From Chitinophagales bacterium (lineage in GTDB: Bacteria > Bacteroidota > Bacteroidia > Chitinophagales > CAIOSU01): DNA of 64,000 nucleotides. A program made the translations under genes and the position numbers. Positions 26,210-33,397 of the stretch are shown piece after piece (the stretch's first letter is position 1; each line of letters opens with the position of its first letter). The notes beneath the pieces are model-generated. The model was not told the origin of the DNA, made no database searches, and was given only the letters and a program-made list of their open reading frames with translations. The stretch is taken from contig JBBDNB010000027.1 in NCBI GenBank assembly GCA_040877935.1, positions 1 through 64,000 of the forward strand, given 5' to 3'.

Positions 26210-27730
26210 ATGGACAAAGTAGAAAAAGTAGAGATTCGCCAGCTCAGGCTGGAAGATTATCGAGAGCTGAAAAGCTCAATGGTAAAAGCCTACGAAAATT
26301 GGGAAAATTCCCATTGGCTGGAAAGTGAAATCAAAAAACTGCTGGAAAAATTTCCCGATGGGCAGATTTGCGTGGTGGTCAATGACAAGGTTGTTGGCGC
26401 TGCCCTTTCGCTGATTGTGGATTATGACAAATTTGGTGACAACCACGATTACAACCAAATTACCGGAAACGAAACCTTCAGCACGCAGGATCCCAATGGC
26501 GATGTACTTTATGGTATAGATGTGTTTATCCATCCTGACTATCGCGGTTTGCGTCTGGGGCGAAGATTGTACGAGGCGCGCAAAGAACTTTGCGAGAGCC
26601 TGAACCTGAAATCCATTATTGCAGGCGGGAGAATCCCAAATTACAAAGAACACTCCAAGGAAATGACCCCGCGCCAATACATTGAAAAAGTGAGGCTCAA
26701 TGAGATTCACGACCCGGTGCTGAGTTTTCAATTTTCCAATGATTTTCACGTGATCAAAGTACTGAAAAGCTATATGGAAGGCGATGAAGAATCGCTGGAA
26801 TATGCAACTTTGCTGGAATGGAACAATATCTATTACCAAAAAACGGAGAAGCTGATCAATGCCACCAAATCCGTGGTGCGCTTGGGGCTGGTGCAATGGC
26901 AAATGCGCAATGTCTCGGGAATCGAAGCCCTTTACGACCAAATGGAATTTTTCATCGATACGGTTTCGGGCTATAAAAGCGATTTTGTGGTATTCCCGGA
27001 ATTGTTCAATGCCCCGCTGATGTCGAAATACAATCACCTGAACGAATGGGAGGCCGTGCGTGAACTTTCGGCATTTACCCAGCCCATTTTGGAAAAATTC
27101 ATAGACTATGCCATCTCCTATAATGTAAATATCATTACCGGAAGTATGCCCGTATTAAGAGACGACAAACTCTACAATGTGGGTTACCTGTGCCGTAGGG
27201 ATGGCTCTTATGAATCCTACGAAAAGTTGCACATTACGCCCAATGAAGGACATTACTGGGGCATGCACGGTGGTCATAAACTGAAAATGATAGAAACGGA
27301 TTCGGGAAAAATTGGCGTGCTGATTTGCTACGATGTGGAGTTTCCTGAACTTGGCCGCATATTGGCCGATGAAGGGGTGGAAATCCTAATGGTGCCTTTC
27401 CTGACCGATACACAAAATGGCTATTCGCGGGTGCGCAGTTGTGCACAGGCGCGGGCGATAGAAAATGAATGCTATGTGGCCATTGCCGGCAGTGTAGGCA
27501 ATTTGCCCAAGGTACAGAACATGGACATTCAGTTTGCGCAATCGGCTGTTTTTACCCCCTGCGATTTTGCCTTTCCCACCAATGGCGTAAAAGCAGAAAC
27601 CACACCCAATTCTGAAATGACCCTGATTGTGGATGTGGATTTAAATCTGCTGAAAGAACTGCACAGCTATGGCAGCGTAAGGAATTTAAAAGACAGAAGG
27701 AAAGATTTTTATAGCTTGGTGAGAAAGTGA
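26210..27730 (+). CDS. GNAT acetyltransferase fused to a nitrilase-superfamily hydrolase
   Basis: 506 residues from the ATG at 26210; a TTG reading from 26171 is possible but less likely. The N-terminal GNAT domain (about 1-215) has an R-G-L-R-L-G-R-R-L acetyl-CoA loop. The C-terminal carbon-nitrogen hydrolase (about 220-506) has the catalytic triad E264 (F-P-E-L-F), K339 (Y-E-K-L-H) and C373 (I-C-Y-D-V-E). This two-domain protein is a known family annotated without firm substrate; amide hydrolysis with acetyl transfer is inferred. Confidence 0.9.
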   Translation: MDKVEKVEIRQLRLEDYRELKSSMVKAYENWENSHWLESEIKKLLEKFPDGQICVVVNDKVVGAALSLIVDYDKFGDNHDYNQITGNETFSTQDPNGDVLYGIDVFIHPDYRGLRLGRRLYEARKELCESLNLKSIIAGGRIPNYKEHSKEMTPRQYIEKVRLNEIHDPVLSFQFSNDFHVIKVLKSYMEGDEESLEYATLLEWNNIYYQKTEKLINATKSVVRLGLVQWQMRNVSGIEALYDQMEFFIDTVSGYKSDFVVFPELFNAPLMSKYNHLNEWEAVRELSAFTQPILEKFIDYAISYNVNIITGSMPVLRDDKLYNVGYLCRRDGSYESYEKLHITPNEGHYWGMHGGHKLKMIETDSGKIGVLICYDVEFPELGRILADEGVEILMVPFLTDTQNGYSRVRSCAQARAIENECYVAIAGSVGNLPKVQNMDIQFAQSAVFTPCDFAFPTNGVKAETTPNSEMTLIVDVDLNLLKELHSYGSVRNLKDRRKDFYSLVRK

Positions 27731-27910
27731 CGCTTCATTAAATAATCCTAAATTATCATGTTTAACAACCAGTTTAATACACAATTATCTAAACCACAAT
27801 AAGGTTTAAATCTGGGCTAATGTGAAATTAACATTGTATTAATGTCGTGATTGTAATTGCAAGAAAATTAATTTTTTGTGAAAATGTTAGTCAGAATTGT
27901 GATAAATGCC

Positions 27911-27918
27911 TACATTTG
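27911..27918 (+). promoter_or_regulatory. -7 box of the cold-shock gene
   Basis: TACATTTG fits TAnnTTTG, 22 bases before the cold-shock protein start codon; it is preceded by an AT-rich 180-bp leader region. Confidence 0.5.
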
Positions 27919-27939
27919 CATTTAATTTAAAATTTTATT

Positions 27940-28131
27940 ATGAGTAACGGAACAGTAAAATTCTTCAATAATTCTAAGGGATTTGGGTTCATCACCCCAG
28001 AAGAAGGAAACAAAGATGTATTTGTACATGTAAATGGACTAATTGATGAAATCAATGAAGGGGACAAAGTAAGCTACGATGTAGAAGAAAGCCCTAAAGG
28101 ATTGAATGCAGTAAATGTTAAAGTGGTTTAA
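27940..28131 (+). CDS. cspA: Cold-shock domain protein
   Basis: 63-residue single cold-shock domain, an RNA chaperone fold. RNP-1 appears as K-G-F-G-F-I, RNP-2 as V-F-V-H-V. Length is at the short end for CspA-type proteins. It stands alone with its own promoter and a clear terminator. Confidence 0.95.
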   Translation: MSNGTVKFFNNSKGFGFITPEEGNKDVFVHVNGLIDEINEGDKVSYDVEESPKGLNAVNVKVV

Positions 28132-28159
28132 TCAACTTCTTTTAACGTTCTTGTATGCT

Positions 28160-28189
28160 AAAGCCTGTCATTATTGATGGGCTTTTTTT
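28160..28189 (+). terminator. Rho-independent terminator of the cold-shock gene
   Basis: AAAGCC (28160-28165) pairs with GGCTTT at about 28179-28185 around a 13-14-base loop, followed by a T-run. Confidence 0.7.
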
Positions 28190-28286
28190 GTTGAAATAAT
28201 TATAGCGCTGAATAACCCTATAACTGTCTTTTTAGCATTGCTCAAGTCCTTTAATAAAGGCAAAAGGAAGTTTGTGAAGTAATTTA

Positions 28287-28375
28287 CTCGATAATCGAGA
28301 TTTGAATGCTCCGAGGCTTGCCTCGTAATCAAAAGTATTTTTTCCAAATAAATGCCTCGTGGGCTTGCCCCGAGG
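28287..28375. repeat. Cluster of three small palindromes
   Basis: CTCGAT-a-ATCGAG (28287-28299), CGAGGC-tt-GCCTCG (28312-28325) and CCTCG-t-GGGC-tt-GCCC-CGAGG (28355-28375) lie between the cold-shock terminator and the RelE/ParE-type gene. The last two share a core GGCTTGCC and may be copies of a REP-like element. Confidence 0.6.
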
Positions 28376-28392
28376 TTGTTTACTATTGCATT

Positions 28393-28674
28393 TTAAAATT
28401 CAAGATCCATCCGATTATCCACTATAGCAATGATTATCACTTCCACCTTTTCAATCACATAAAACAATGATGCATTTGGATGAAAGACACATCTTCTAAG
28501 CTGGGTGGTTCCATTAAAAATCGGGCATAGATGATTGTTTTGAGCAACTAGGTCCAGCAAGCTATTCACTCTATTTTCAAAGTCTTCTACAACTGATATT
28601 CCCCATTGATCGATAATAAAATCAACTAAATTTTCATAGGTGAGTTTGGCAGTATCTGACCAAACAATTTTCAT
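28393..28674 (-). CDS. RelE/ParE-family toxin
   Basis: 93-residue protein of the ParE/RelE fold: opening K-I-V-W-S-D-T-A-K-L-T-Y-E, a helical middle and C-terminal L-R-R-C-V-F-H-P-N...L-F-Y-V-I with final I-V-D-N-R-M-D. RelE members cleave ribosome-bound mRNA, ParE members poison gyrase; sequence alone does not settle which. It overlaps the upstream antitoxin gene by 4 bp. Confidence 0.82.
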   Translation of the reverse strand: MKIVWSDTAKLTYENLVDFIIDQWGISVVEDFENRVNSLLDLVAQNNHLCPIFNGTTQLRRCVFHPNASLFYVIEKVEVIIIAIVDNRMDLEF

Positions 28675-28907
28675 TGTGACCTTTTGATCCGCTCTCTAAT
28701 GGATTGCTTCACTTCCTGATGGGCAATGAGCTTGTTGTTCCTCAAATCATCAAAGCCCTGATCAATCAATTTTTGCTCAATTTCACTTGGTTCATCTTGT
28801 AGCATTCTGGATTTTTTAAACTCTATAAAATCCAGGGTTTTCAGATATTCAATCAACGCTTTTGCTTTATTGCTGTTCTCAGGAACTCTTAAGTTATAAT
28901 TCTCCAT
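28671..28907 (-). CDS. Probable antitoxin paired with the RelE/ParE-type toxin
   Basis: 78-residue charged, largely helical protein with no membrane segment and a C-terminal basic tail (R-E-R-I-K-R-S-Q). First gene of the pair, overlapping the toxin start by 4 bp, the standard antitoxin position. I cannot place it in a named antitoxin family. Confidence 0.68.
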   Translation of the reverse strand: MENYNLRVPENSNKAKALIEYLKTLDFIEFKKSRMLQDEPSEIEQKLIDQGFDDLRNNKLIAHQEVKQSIRERIKRSQ

Positions 28908-28984
28908 TTGATAATTACTTTACGCCAATTTAATAATTCTACAACCAAAAAGTAGGTTCAAATAATTCATTTTAAAAACAAACA

Positions 28985-30220
28985 CTACTGCACCCTCCCA
29001 TTCAAAATCACCGACTCAATCAAATTACTGCCATAGGCATAGGGTAAAAATTCAACTGAGGGCATTTCCCTTGTGATAAAAAGATTGGCTTTTTTGCCTT
29101 TTGTTATACTGCCAAGCTGATCGGAAAGCCCCATAGCGTAAGCCCCATTTATTGTAGCAGCATTAATGGCCTCTGCCGGCAGCATTTTCATTTTGGCACA
29201 GGCCAGTGAAAGTACAAAGGGCATATTACCCGAAGGCGATGAACCGGGGTTGTAATCAGAAGCCAATGCCACGGCTAGTCCCGCATCAATCATTTTACGG
29301 GCAGGCGCATAATCAATGTCCAGGAAAAAGGCAGTGCCGGGCAACAGCGTAGCCATAGTGTCCGAATTTTTCAAGGCTTTGATTTCATCATCTCCTACAC
29401 ATTCCAAATGATCTACAGAAAGGGCATTTTGCTTTACGCCCACCTGCACGCCACCTGAAAAAGCCAGTTCATTGGCATGTATTTTTGCTTGAAGTCCGAT
29501 ATCCGCCCCGGCAACCAGAATTTCTTCTGTTTCTTCTGGAGTGAAAAAACCCTGATCGCAAAATACATCAATATAATCTGCCAGCTTTTCCTGCTTGATG
29601 GCCGGCAACATTTCCTTTTTAATCTGTTCAATATAGCCCCTGCGATTTTCCCTGAAATCAGCAGGAATGCTGTGCGCGCCCAAAAAGGTGGATTTTACCG
29701 TCATCGGGCTCATTTTTTTGATCTCGCGGATTACCCGCAACATTTTCAATTCGGCCTCGGTATTCAAACCATAACCACTTTTGATTTCCACGGCACCAGT
29801 TCCCAAACGCATAATTTCTTCGCAGCGCTGCAGTGCCTGCTCCAGCAAACTCTGCTCAGATGTCTCATTTAGTTTTTTAGAAGAATTGAGAATCCCTCCT
29901 CCCCTTTTGGCAATATCTTCATAACTCAAACCCCGGATGCGATCTACATATTCCAGTTCACGGCTTCCGGCATATACAATATGCGTGTGCGAATCGCACC
30001 AGGATGGAAAAACAAATTTGCCTTTTGCATTGATCACAACATCAGCTGCTTCCACATTGGCATTTTCCGTTTTGCCAAAATCCAGGATTTTATCCCCTTC
30101 CATCAACAGAAAGGCATCCTCTATCACATTCAAATCCTGCATATCCACACCGCTTCGTTTCTCTTCGGGCTTTTCTTCTGCCTTTACCAATCCTTTTATT
30201 TGATGAATAAGTGTTTTCAT
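28985..30220 (-). CDS. hutI: Imidazolonepropionase
   Basis: 411-residue amidohydrolase-fold enzyme of histidine degradation that hydrolyses 4-imidazolone-5-propionate. Metal and substrate sites show as S-H-T-H-I-V-Y-A-G-S-R near residue 77, G-A-H-S-I-P, I-H-A-N-E-L-A and D-H-L-E. No other hut genes lie alongside it; it stands alone here. Confidence 0.95.
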   Translation of the reverse strand: MKTLIHQIKGLVKAEEKPEEKRSGVDMQDLNVIEDAFLLMEGDKILDFGKTENANVEAADVVINAKGKFVFPSWCDSHTHIVYAGSRELEYVDRIRGLSYEDIAKRGGGILNSSKKLNETSEQSLLEQALQRCEEIMRLGTGAVEIKSGYGLNTEAELKMLRVIREIKKMSPMTVKSTFLGAHSIPADFRENRRGYIEQIKKEMLPAIKQEKLADYIDVFCDQGFFTPEETEEILVAGADIGLQAKIHANELAFSGGVQVGVKQNALSVDHLECVGDDEIKALKNSDTMATLLPGTAFFLDIDYAPARKMIDAGLAVALASDYNPGSSPSGNMPFVLSLACAKMKMLPAEAINAATINGAYAMGLSDQLGSITKGKKANLFITREMPSVEFLPYAYGSNLIESVILNGRVQ

Positions 30221-30307
30221 TGTGCTTGTATTTTCTAAAGCTGCTAAATTTAAAGGATTCTTTTTTATTTTTTTGGCTCAACTGCTGGTTCTATTGTTGA
30301 AATTTCT

Positions 30308-30315
30308 TACTTTTG
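30308..30315 (+). promoter_or_regulatory. -7 box of the rpsF operon
   Basis: TACTTTTG fits TAnnTTTG, 31 bases before rpsF. Confidence 0.5.
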
Positions 30316-30346
30316 CAATCCATTAAAAAGAAGCTTTAAAAAGAAT

Positions 30347-30721
30347 ATGGTAAATCAGTACGAAACCACAGTCATCGTAACCCCTGTGTTGACAGACACA
30401 GAGCTCAAAGAACTAACATCTGGTTACGTGAAATTCCTAAAGAGCAAGGGCGCTGAAATCATCGATGAGGATCATTGGGGATTGAAGCAACTTGCCTATC
30501 CGATTAAAAAGAAAACCACAGGGTTCTACTTTTTGGTAGAATACAAAGTGGACACGCAAGTGATCAGCGAATTTGAATTGAACCTGAAACGCGATGAAAG
30601 CATTATGCGCTTTTTGACCGTTAGTCTTGACAAATATGCTGTCAAGTACAATGACGACAAGCGCAAGGGTTTAATTGGAAAAAAGAAAACAGAAACTAAA
30701 GAAAAAGAGGAGGAAGCTTAA
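30347..30721 (+). CDS. rpsF: 30S ribosomal protein S6
   Basis: 124-residue S6 with a beta-alpha-beta fold and the typical W-G-L-K-Q-L-A-Y-P-I-K and R-x-D-E-S-I-M-R-F motifs; the tail is a charged K/E extension. It starts an operon with rpsR (2 bp gap) and rplI. Confidence 0.97.
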   Translation: MVNQYETTVIVTPVLTDTELKELTSGYVKFLKSKGAEIIDEDHWGLKQLAYPIKKKTTGFYFLVEYKVDTQVISEFELNLKRDESIMRFLTVSLDKYAVKYNDDKRKGLIGKKKTETKEKEEEA

Positions 30722-30723
30722 TT

Positions 30724-30990
30724 ATGGCACAAAATTCTGATATCAAATTTCTTACCACGCCAAAAATTGGCCTGCAAAAGAAAAAATACTGTAGATTTAA
30801 AAAAGCCGGAATTAAATATGTCGATTACAAAGACCCTAACTTCCTGCTTAAATTCGTGAACGAACAAGGTAAACTCTATCCCAGAAGGCTGACCGGGAAC
30901 TCTCTGAAATTCCAGAGAAAGGTAAGCACAGCGGTAAAAAGAGCACGCCATTTGGCATTGATGCCTTATGTTGCAGACCTTTTAAAATAA
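30724..30990 (+). CDS. rpsR: 30S ribosomal protein S18
   Basis: 88-residue S18 with the basic C-terminal core G-N-S-L-K-F-Q-R-K-V-S-T-A-V-K-R-A-R-H-L-A-L-M-P and Y-V-D-Y-K-D-P, as expected for the family, which binds S6. Middle gene of rpsF-rpsR-rplI. Confidence 0.97.
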   Translation: MAQNSDIKFLTTPKIGLQKKKYCRFKKAGIKYVDYKDPNFLLKFVNEQGKLYPRRLTGNSLKFQRKVSTAVKRARHLALMPYVADLLK

Positions 30991-30997
30991 TAAGAAC

Positions 30998-31444
30998 ATG
31001 CAAGTTGTATTATTAGAAGATGTAGAAAAGCTCGGAGCAGCCAACGACATTGTAGATGTAAAACCCGGATATGGTAGAAATTACCTGATTCCACAGGGCA
31101 AAGCTTTGTTTGCCAATGAAGGCAACAAAAAAATTGCTACTCAAAAACTTCGTTTGTTCGAAAAACGACAAGAGGAGATGATGAAAAATCTTCAGGAAAT
31201 CGTTGACAAACTGAAAGGTACAGTTGTGAAAGTTGGAGCCAAAGTTGGAGCCAATGATAAAATATTCGGTAGTGTAACCAGTGCTCAATTGGTAGATGCT
31301 GTTAAAAAACAATTGGATATTGAGATTGACCGCAAAAAGGTTGAGATTGAAGAAGATGTGAAAACCCTTGGTGCTTATAAAGCCCAGGTTGGACTGCACA
31401 AAGATGTTACAGTAGAAGTAAACTTTGAAGTAGTAGCCGAATAA
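30998..31444 (+). CDS. rplI: 50S ribosomal protein L9
   Basis: 148-residue L9: N-terminal rRNA-binding domain starting V-I-L-L-E-D-V type strand here Q-V-V-L-L-E-D-V-E-K-L-G and the Y-G-R-N-Y-L-I-P motif, connecting helix, C-terminal domain. Last gene of the operon, followed by a terminator. Confidence 0.97.
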   Translation: MQVVLLEDVEKLGAANDIVDVKPGYGRNYLIPQGKALFANEGNKKIATQKLRLFEKRQEEMMKNLQEIVDKLKGTVVKVGAKVGANDKIFGSVTSAQLVDAVKKQLDIEIDRKKVEIEEDVKTLGAYKAQVGLHKDVTVEVNFEVVAE

Positions 31445-31470
31445 AAATATTCTTCAAACAAACATTATAA

Positions 31471-31505
31471 AAAAGCCTCTGGAAATTATTTCAGAGGTTT
31501 TTTTG
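31471..31505 (+). terminator. Rho-independent terminator after rplI
   Basis: GCCTCTG (31475-31481) pairs with CAGAGG(T) (31492-31498) around a short AT loop, followed by a T-run to 31504. Confidence 0.85.
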
Positions 31506-31550
31506 TGTCATTAAGACAAGCATTTACCCGGACTATTAAAGCTTATTATT

Positions 31551-33254
31551 TCAGCTCCTTTGTGGCATCACCAACTGCACCAAAAATCCAAAGCCCATCA
31601 CCAGCAAACAGCCGATTAAATTGAGCCAGAGGTATTCCACATTTAGGATATCGTATTTATCAAGGAAATAAACAGTGATGACTACGCTTTCTGCCAGTAA
31701 AGCACCTATGAACACTGCATTGCCCTTGATTTTTTTCATAAAAAAAGCCACAATAAAAACACCCAAAATGGTACCGTAAAAAAGTGAGCCCAGGATATTC
31801 ACCGCCTGAATCAAATTTTCAAACAAAGAAGCCATCAGTGCAAAAGCAATGGCCAAAATGCCAAAAAGCAGCGTAAATAATTTAGAGGCGTTCAGATAGT
31901 GTTTTTCGCTGCCTTCCTGTTGAATATTGCGCTTGTAAATATCCACGGTAGTAGTTGATGCCAGCGCATTCAGTTCGGCAGAAGTGGAAGACATGGCCGC
32001 AGAGAAAATCACTGCCAACAATAATCCTACTATGCCGATTGGCAAATAATTCATTATAAAAGTGATGAAAATATAGTCGCTGTCGCGGGTCTCCAGTTTC
32101 TCATCCGTTTTGGAAATAATGCCTTTGGCGCGCTCTTTTAATGCATTTCTTTTTTCCAGGCTATTCACAAGCAATTCCTGCTGCTGATCAATAGCCGCTT
32201 CATCTCCGGCAGCCAATTTATCCAGCATGGCATAATTCTGCTCCTTTTTCTCCTGCCAAAGCATTTCGTATTCCTTTTCCAATGCATTCCATTCAGCTTT
32301 CGTGGCAGATTGCTCCACTGCATTGGATGCCACATTATTAAAATGCAATGGCTCTTTTTCAAATTGGTACAACACAAAAACCAGTACACCTGTGAGCAAA
32401 ATGAAAAACTGCATGGGGATTTTTACCAGTCCATTGAAGATCAGGCCCAAGCGACTTTCCTTTACTGAACTGCCCGAAAGGTAACGCTGCACCTGCGATT
32501 GATCAGTGCCAAAATAAGAAAGCTGCAAAAACAAACCACCCAGCAATCCCGACCAAAGTGTGTAACGATTGCTCAGGTCAAAATCCAGATCGATGATGTT
32601 CATACGCCCCATTTTTCCTGCCAATTGTAGCGATTCACCAAAACTCGCATGATCTGACAAATGCCAAACCAGCACACCAAAGGCAATGAACATGCCCGTA
32701 AAAATCACCGCCATTTGCTGCTTGTGGGTTTGACTCACGGCTTTGGTGCCGCCCGTTACGGTATATAAAATCACCAGCACCCCAATGAAAATCACTGTAA
32801 AGGAAAGGCTCCAGCCAATGATCTGCGAAAGAATAATGGCCGGGGCGTAAATGGTAATACCCGCTGCCAGTCCACGCTGCAAGAGAAAGAGCATTGCCGT
32901 AAAAACCCTTGTTTTTCTGTCAAAACGCTTTTCGAGAAATTCGTAAGCCGTATAGACTTTCAGGCGATAATAAAGCGGAATAAACACCACGGAAATAATC
33001 ACCATGGCCAGCGGCAAGCCAAAATAAAATTGCACAAAGCGCATCCCATCCTCAAAACCCTGCCCGGGCGTGGATAGAAAAGTAATGGCACTGGCTTGTG
33101 TGGCCATCACCGAAAGGCCAATGGCCCACCATTTGTCCTGATTATCGCCTTTCAGGTAAGCACCGATATTTTTACTGCCGCGCGTTTTCCAAATGCCATA
33201 GCCGACAATGAAAAACAAGGTACCCAACATTACCGTCCAGTCGATTACCGTCAT
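31551..33254 (-). CDS. Sodium:solute symporter (SSS family)
   Basis: 567 residues with about 13 transmembrane helices, including G-D-N-Q-D-K-W-W-A-I-G-L-S-V-M-A-T-Q-A-S-A-I-T-F motif residues that form the Na+ site region, and a long charged cytosolic insertion (about residues 310-385) rich in E/K. Substrate unknown. Its ATG overlaps the stop of a 48-residue one-helix protein by 4 bp, which overlaps a PIG-L gene in turn, so all three appear translationally coupled. Confidence 0.9.
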   Translation of the reverse strand: MTVIDWTVMLGTLFFIVGYGIWKTRGSKNIGAYLKGDNQDKWWAIGLSVMATQASAITFLSTPGQGFEDGMRFVQFYFGLPLAMVIISVVFIPLYYRLKVYTAYEFLEKRFDRKTRVFTAMLFLLQRGLAAGITIYAPAIILSQIIGWSLSFTVIFIGVLVILYTVTGGTKAVSQTHKQQMAVIFTGMFIAFGVLVWHLSDHASFGESLQLAGKMGRMNIIDLDFDLSNRYTLWSGLLGGLFLQLSYFGTDQSQVQRYLSGSSVKESRLGLIFNGLVKIPMQFFILLTGVLVFVLYQFEKEPLHFNNVASNAVEQSATKAEWNALEKEYEMLWQEKKEQNYAMLDKLAAGDEAAIDQQQELLVNSLEKRNALKERAKGIISKTDEKLETRDSDYIFITFIMNYLPIGIVGLLLAVIFSAAMSSTSAELNALASTTTVDIYKRNIQQEGSEKHYLNASKLFTLLFGILAIAFALMASLFENLIQAVNILGSLFYGTILGVFIVAFFMKKIKGNAVFIGALLAESVVITVYFLDKYDILNVEYLWLNLIGCLLVMGFGFLVQLVMPQRS

Positions 33255-33397
33255 GACAGCCAGGTTGTGATCAAATAATAAAGCAGGATCTGGAAAATCA
33301 GAAAACCGACCAATACGTAGTACCAGCCTTTCCAGTAGCCAAAAAGCGGAGCATCGTTTTCAGGGGGCGATTTGTCCTCCATGATATCATTTTCCAT
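33251..33397 (-). CDS. 48-residue single-helix membrane protein coupled to the symporter
   Basis: The minus-strand reading frame runs ATG at 33397 to TGA at 33251: a polar N-terminus (M-E-N-D-I-M-E-D-K-S-P-P), then G-Y-W-K-G-W-Y-Y and one hydrophobic segment (about residues 27-44) ending T-T-W-L-S. The ATG overlaps the PIG-L stop by 11 bp and its stop overlaps the symporter ATG as TCATGA. A second in-frame ATG at 33382 gives 43 residues. By position it resembles the small subunits known for some SSS symporters (inference). Confidence 0.7.
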   Translation of the reverse strand: MENDIMEDKSPPENDAPLFGYWKGWYYVLVGFLIFQILLYYLITTWLS

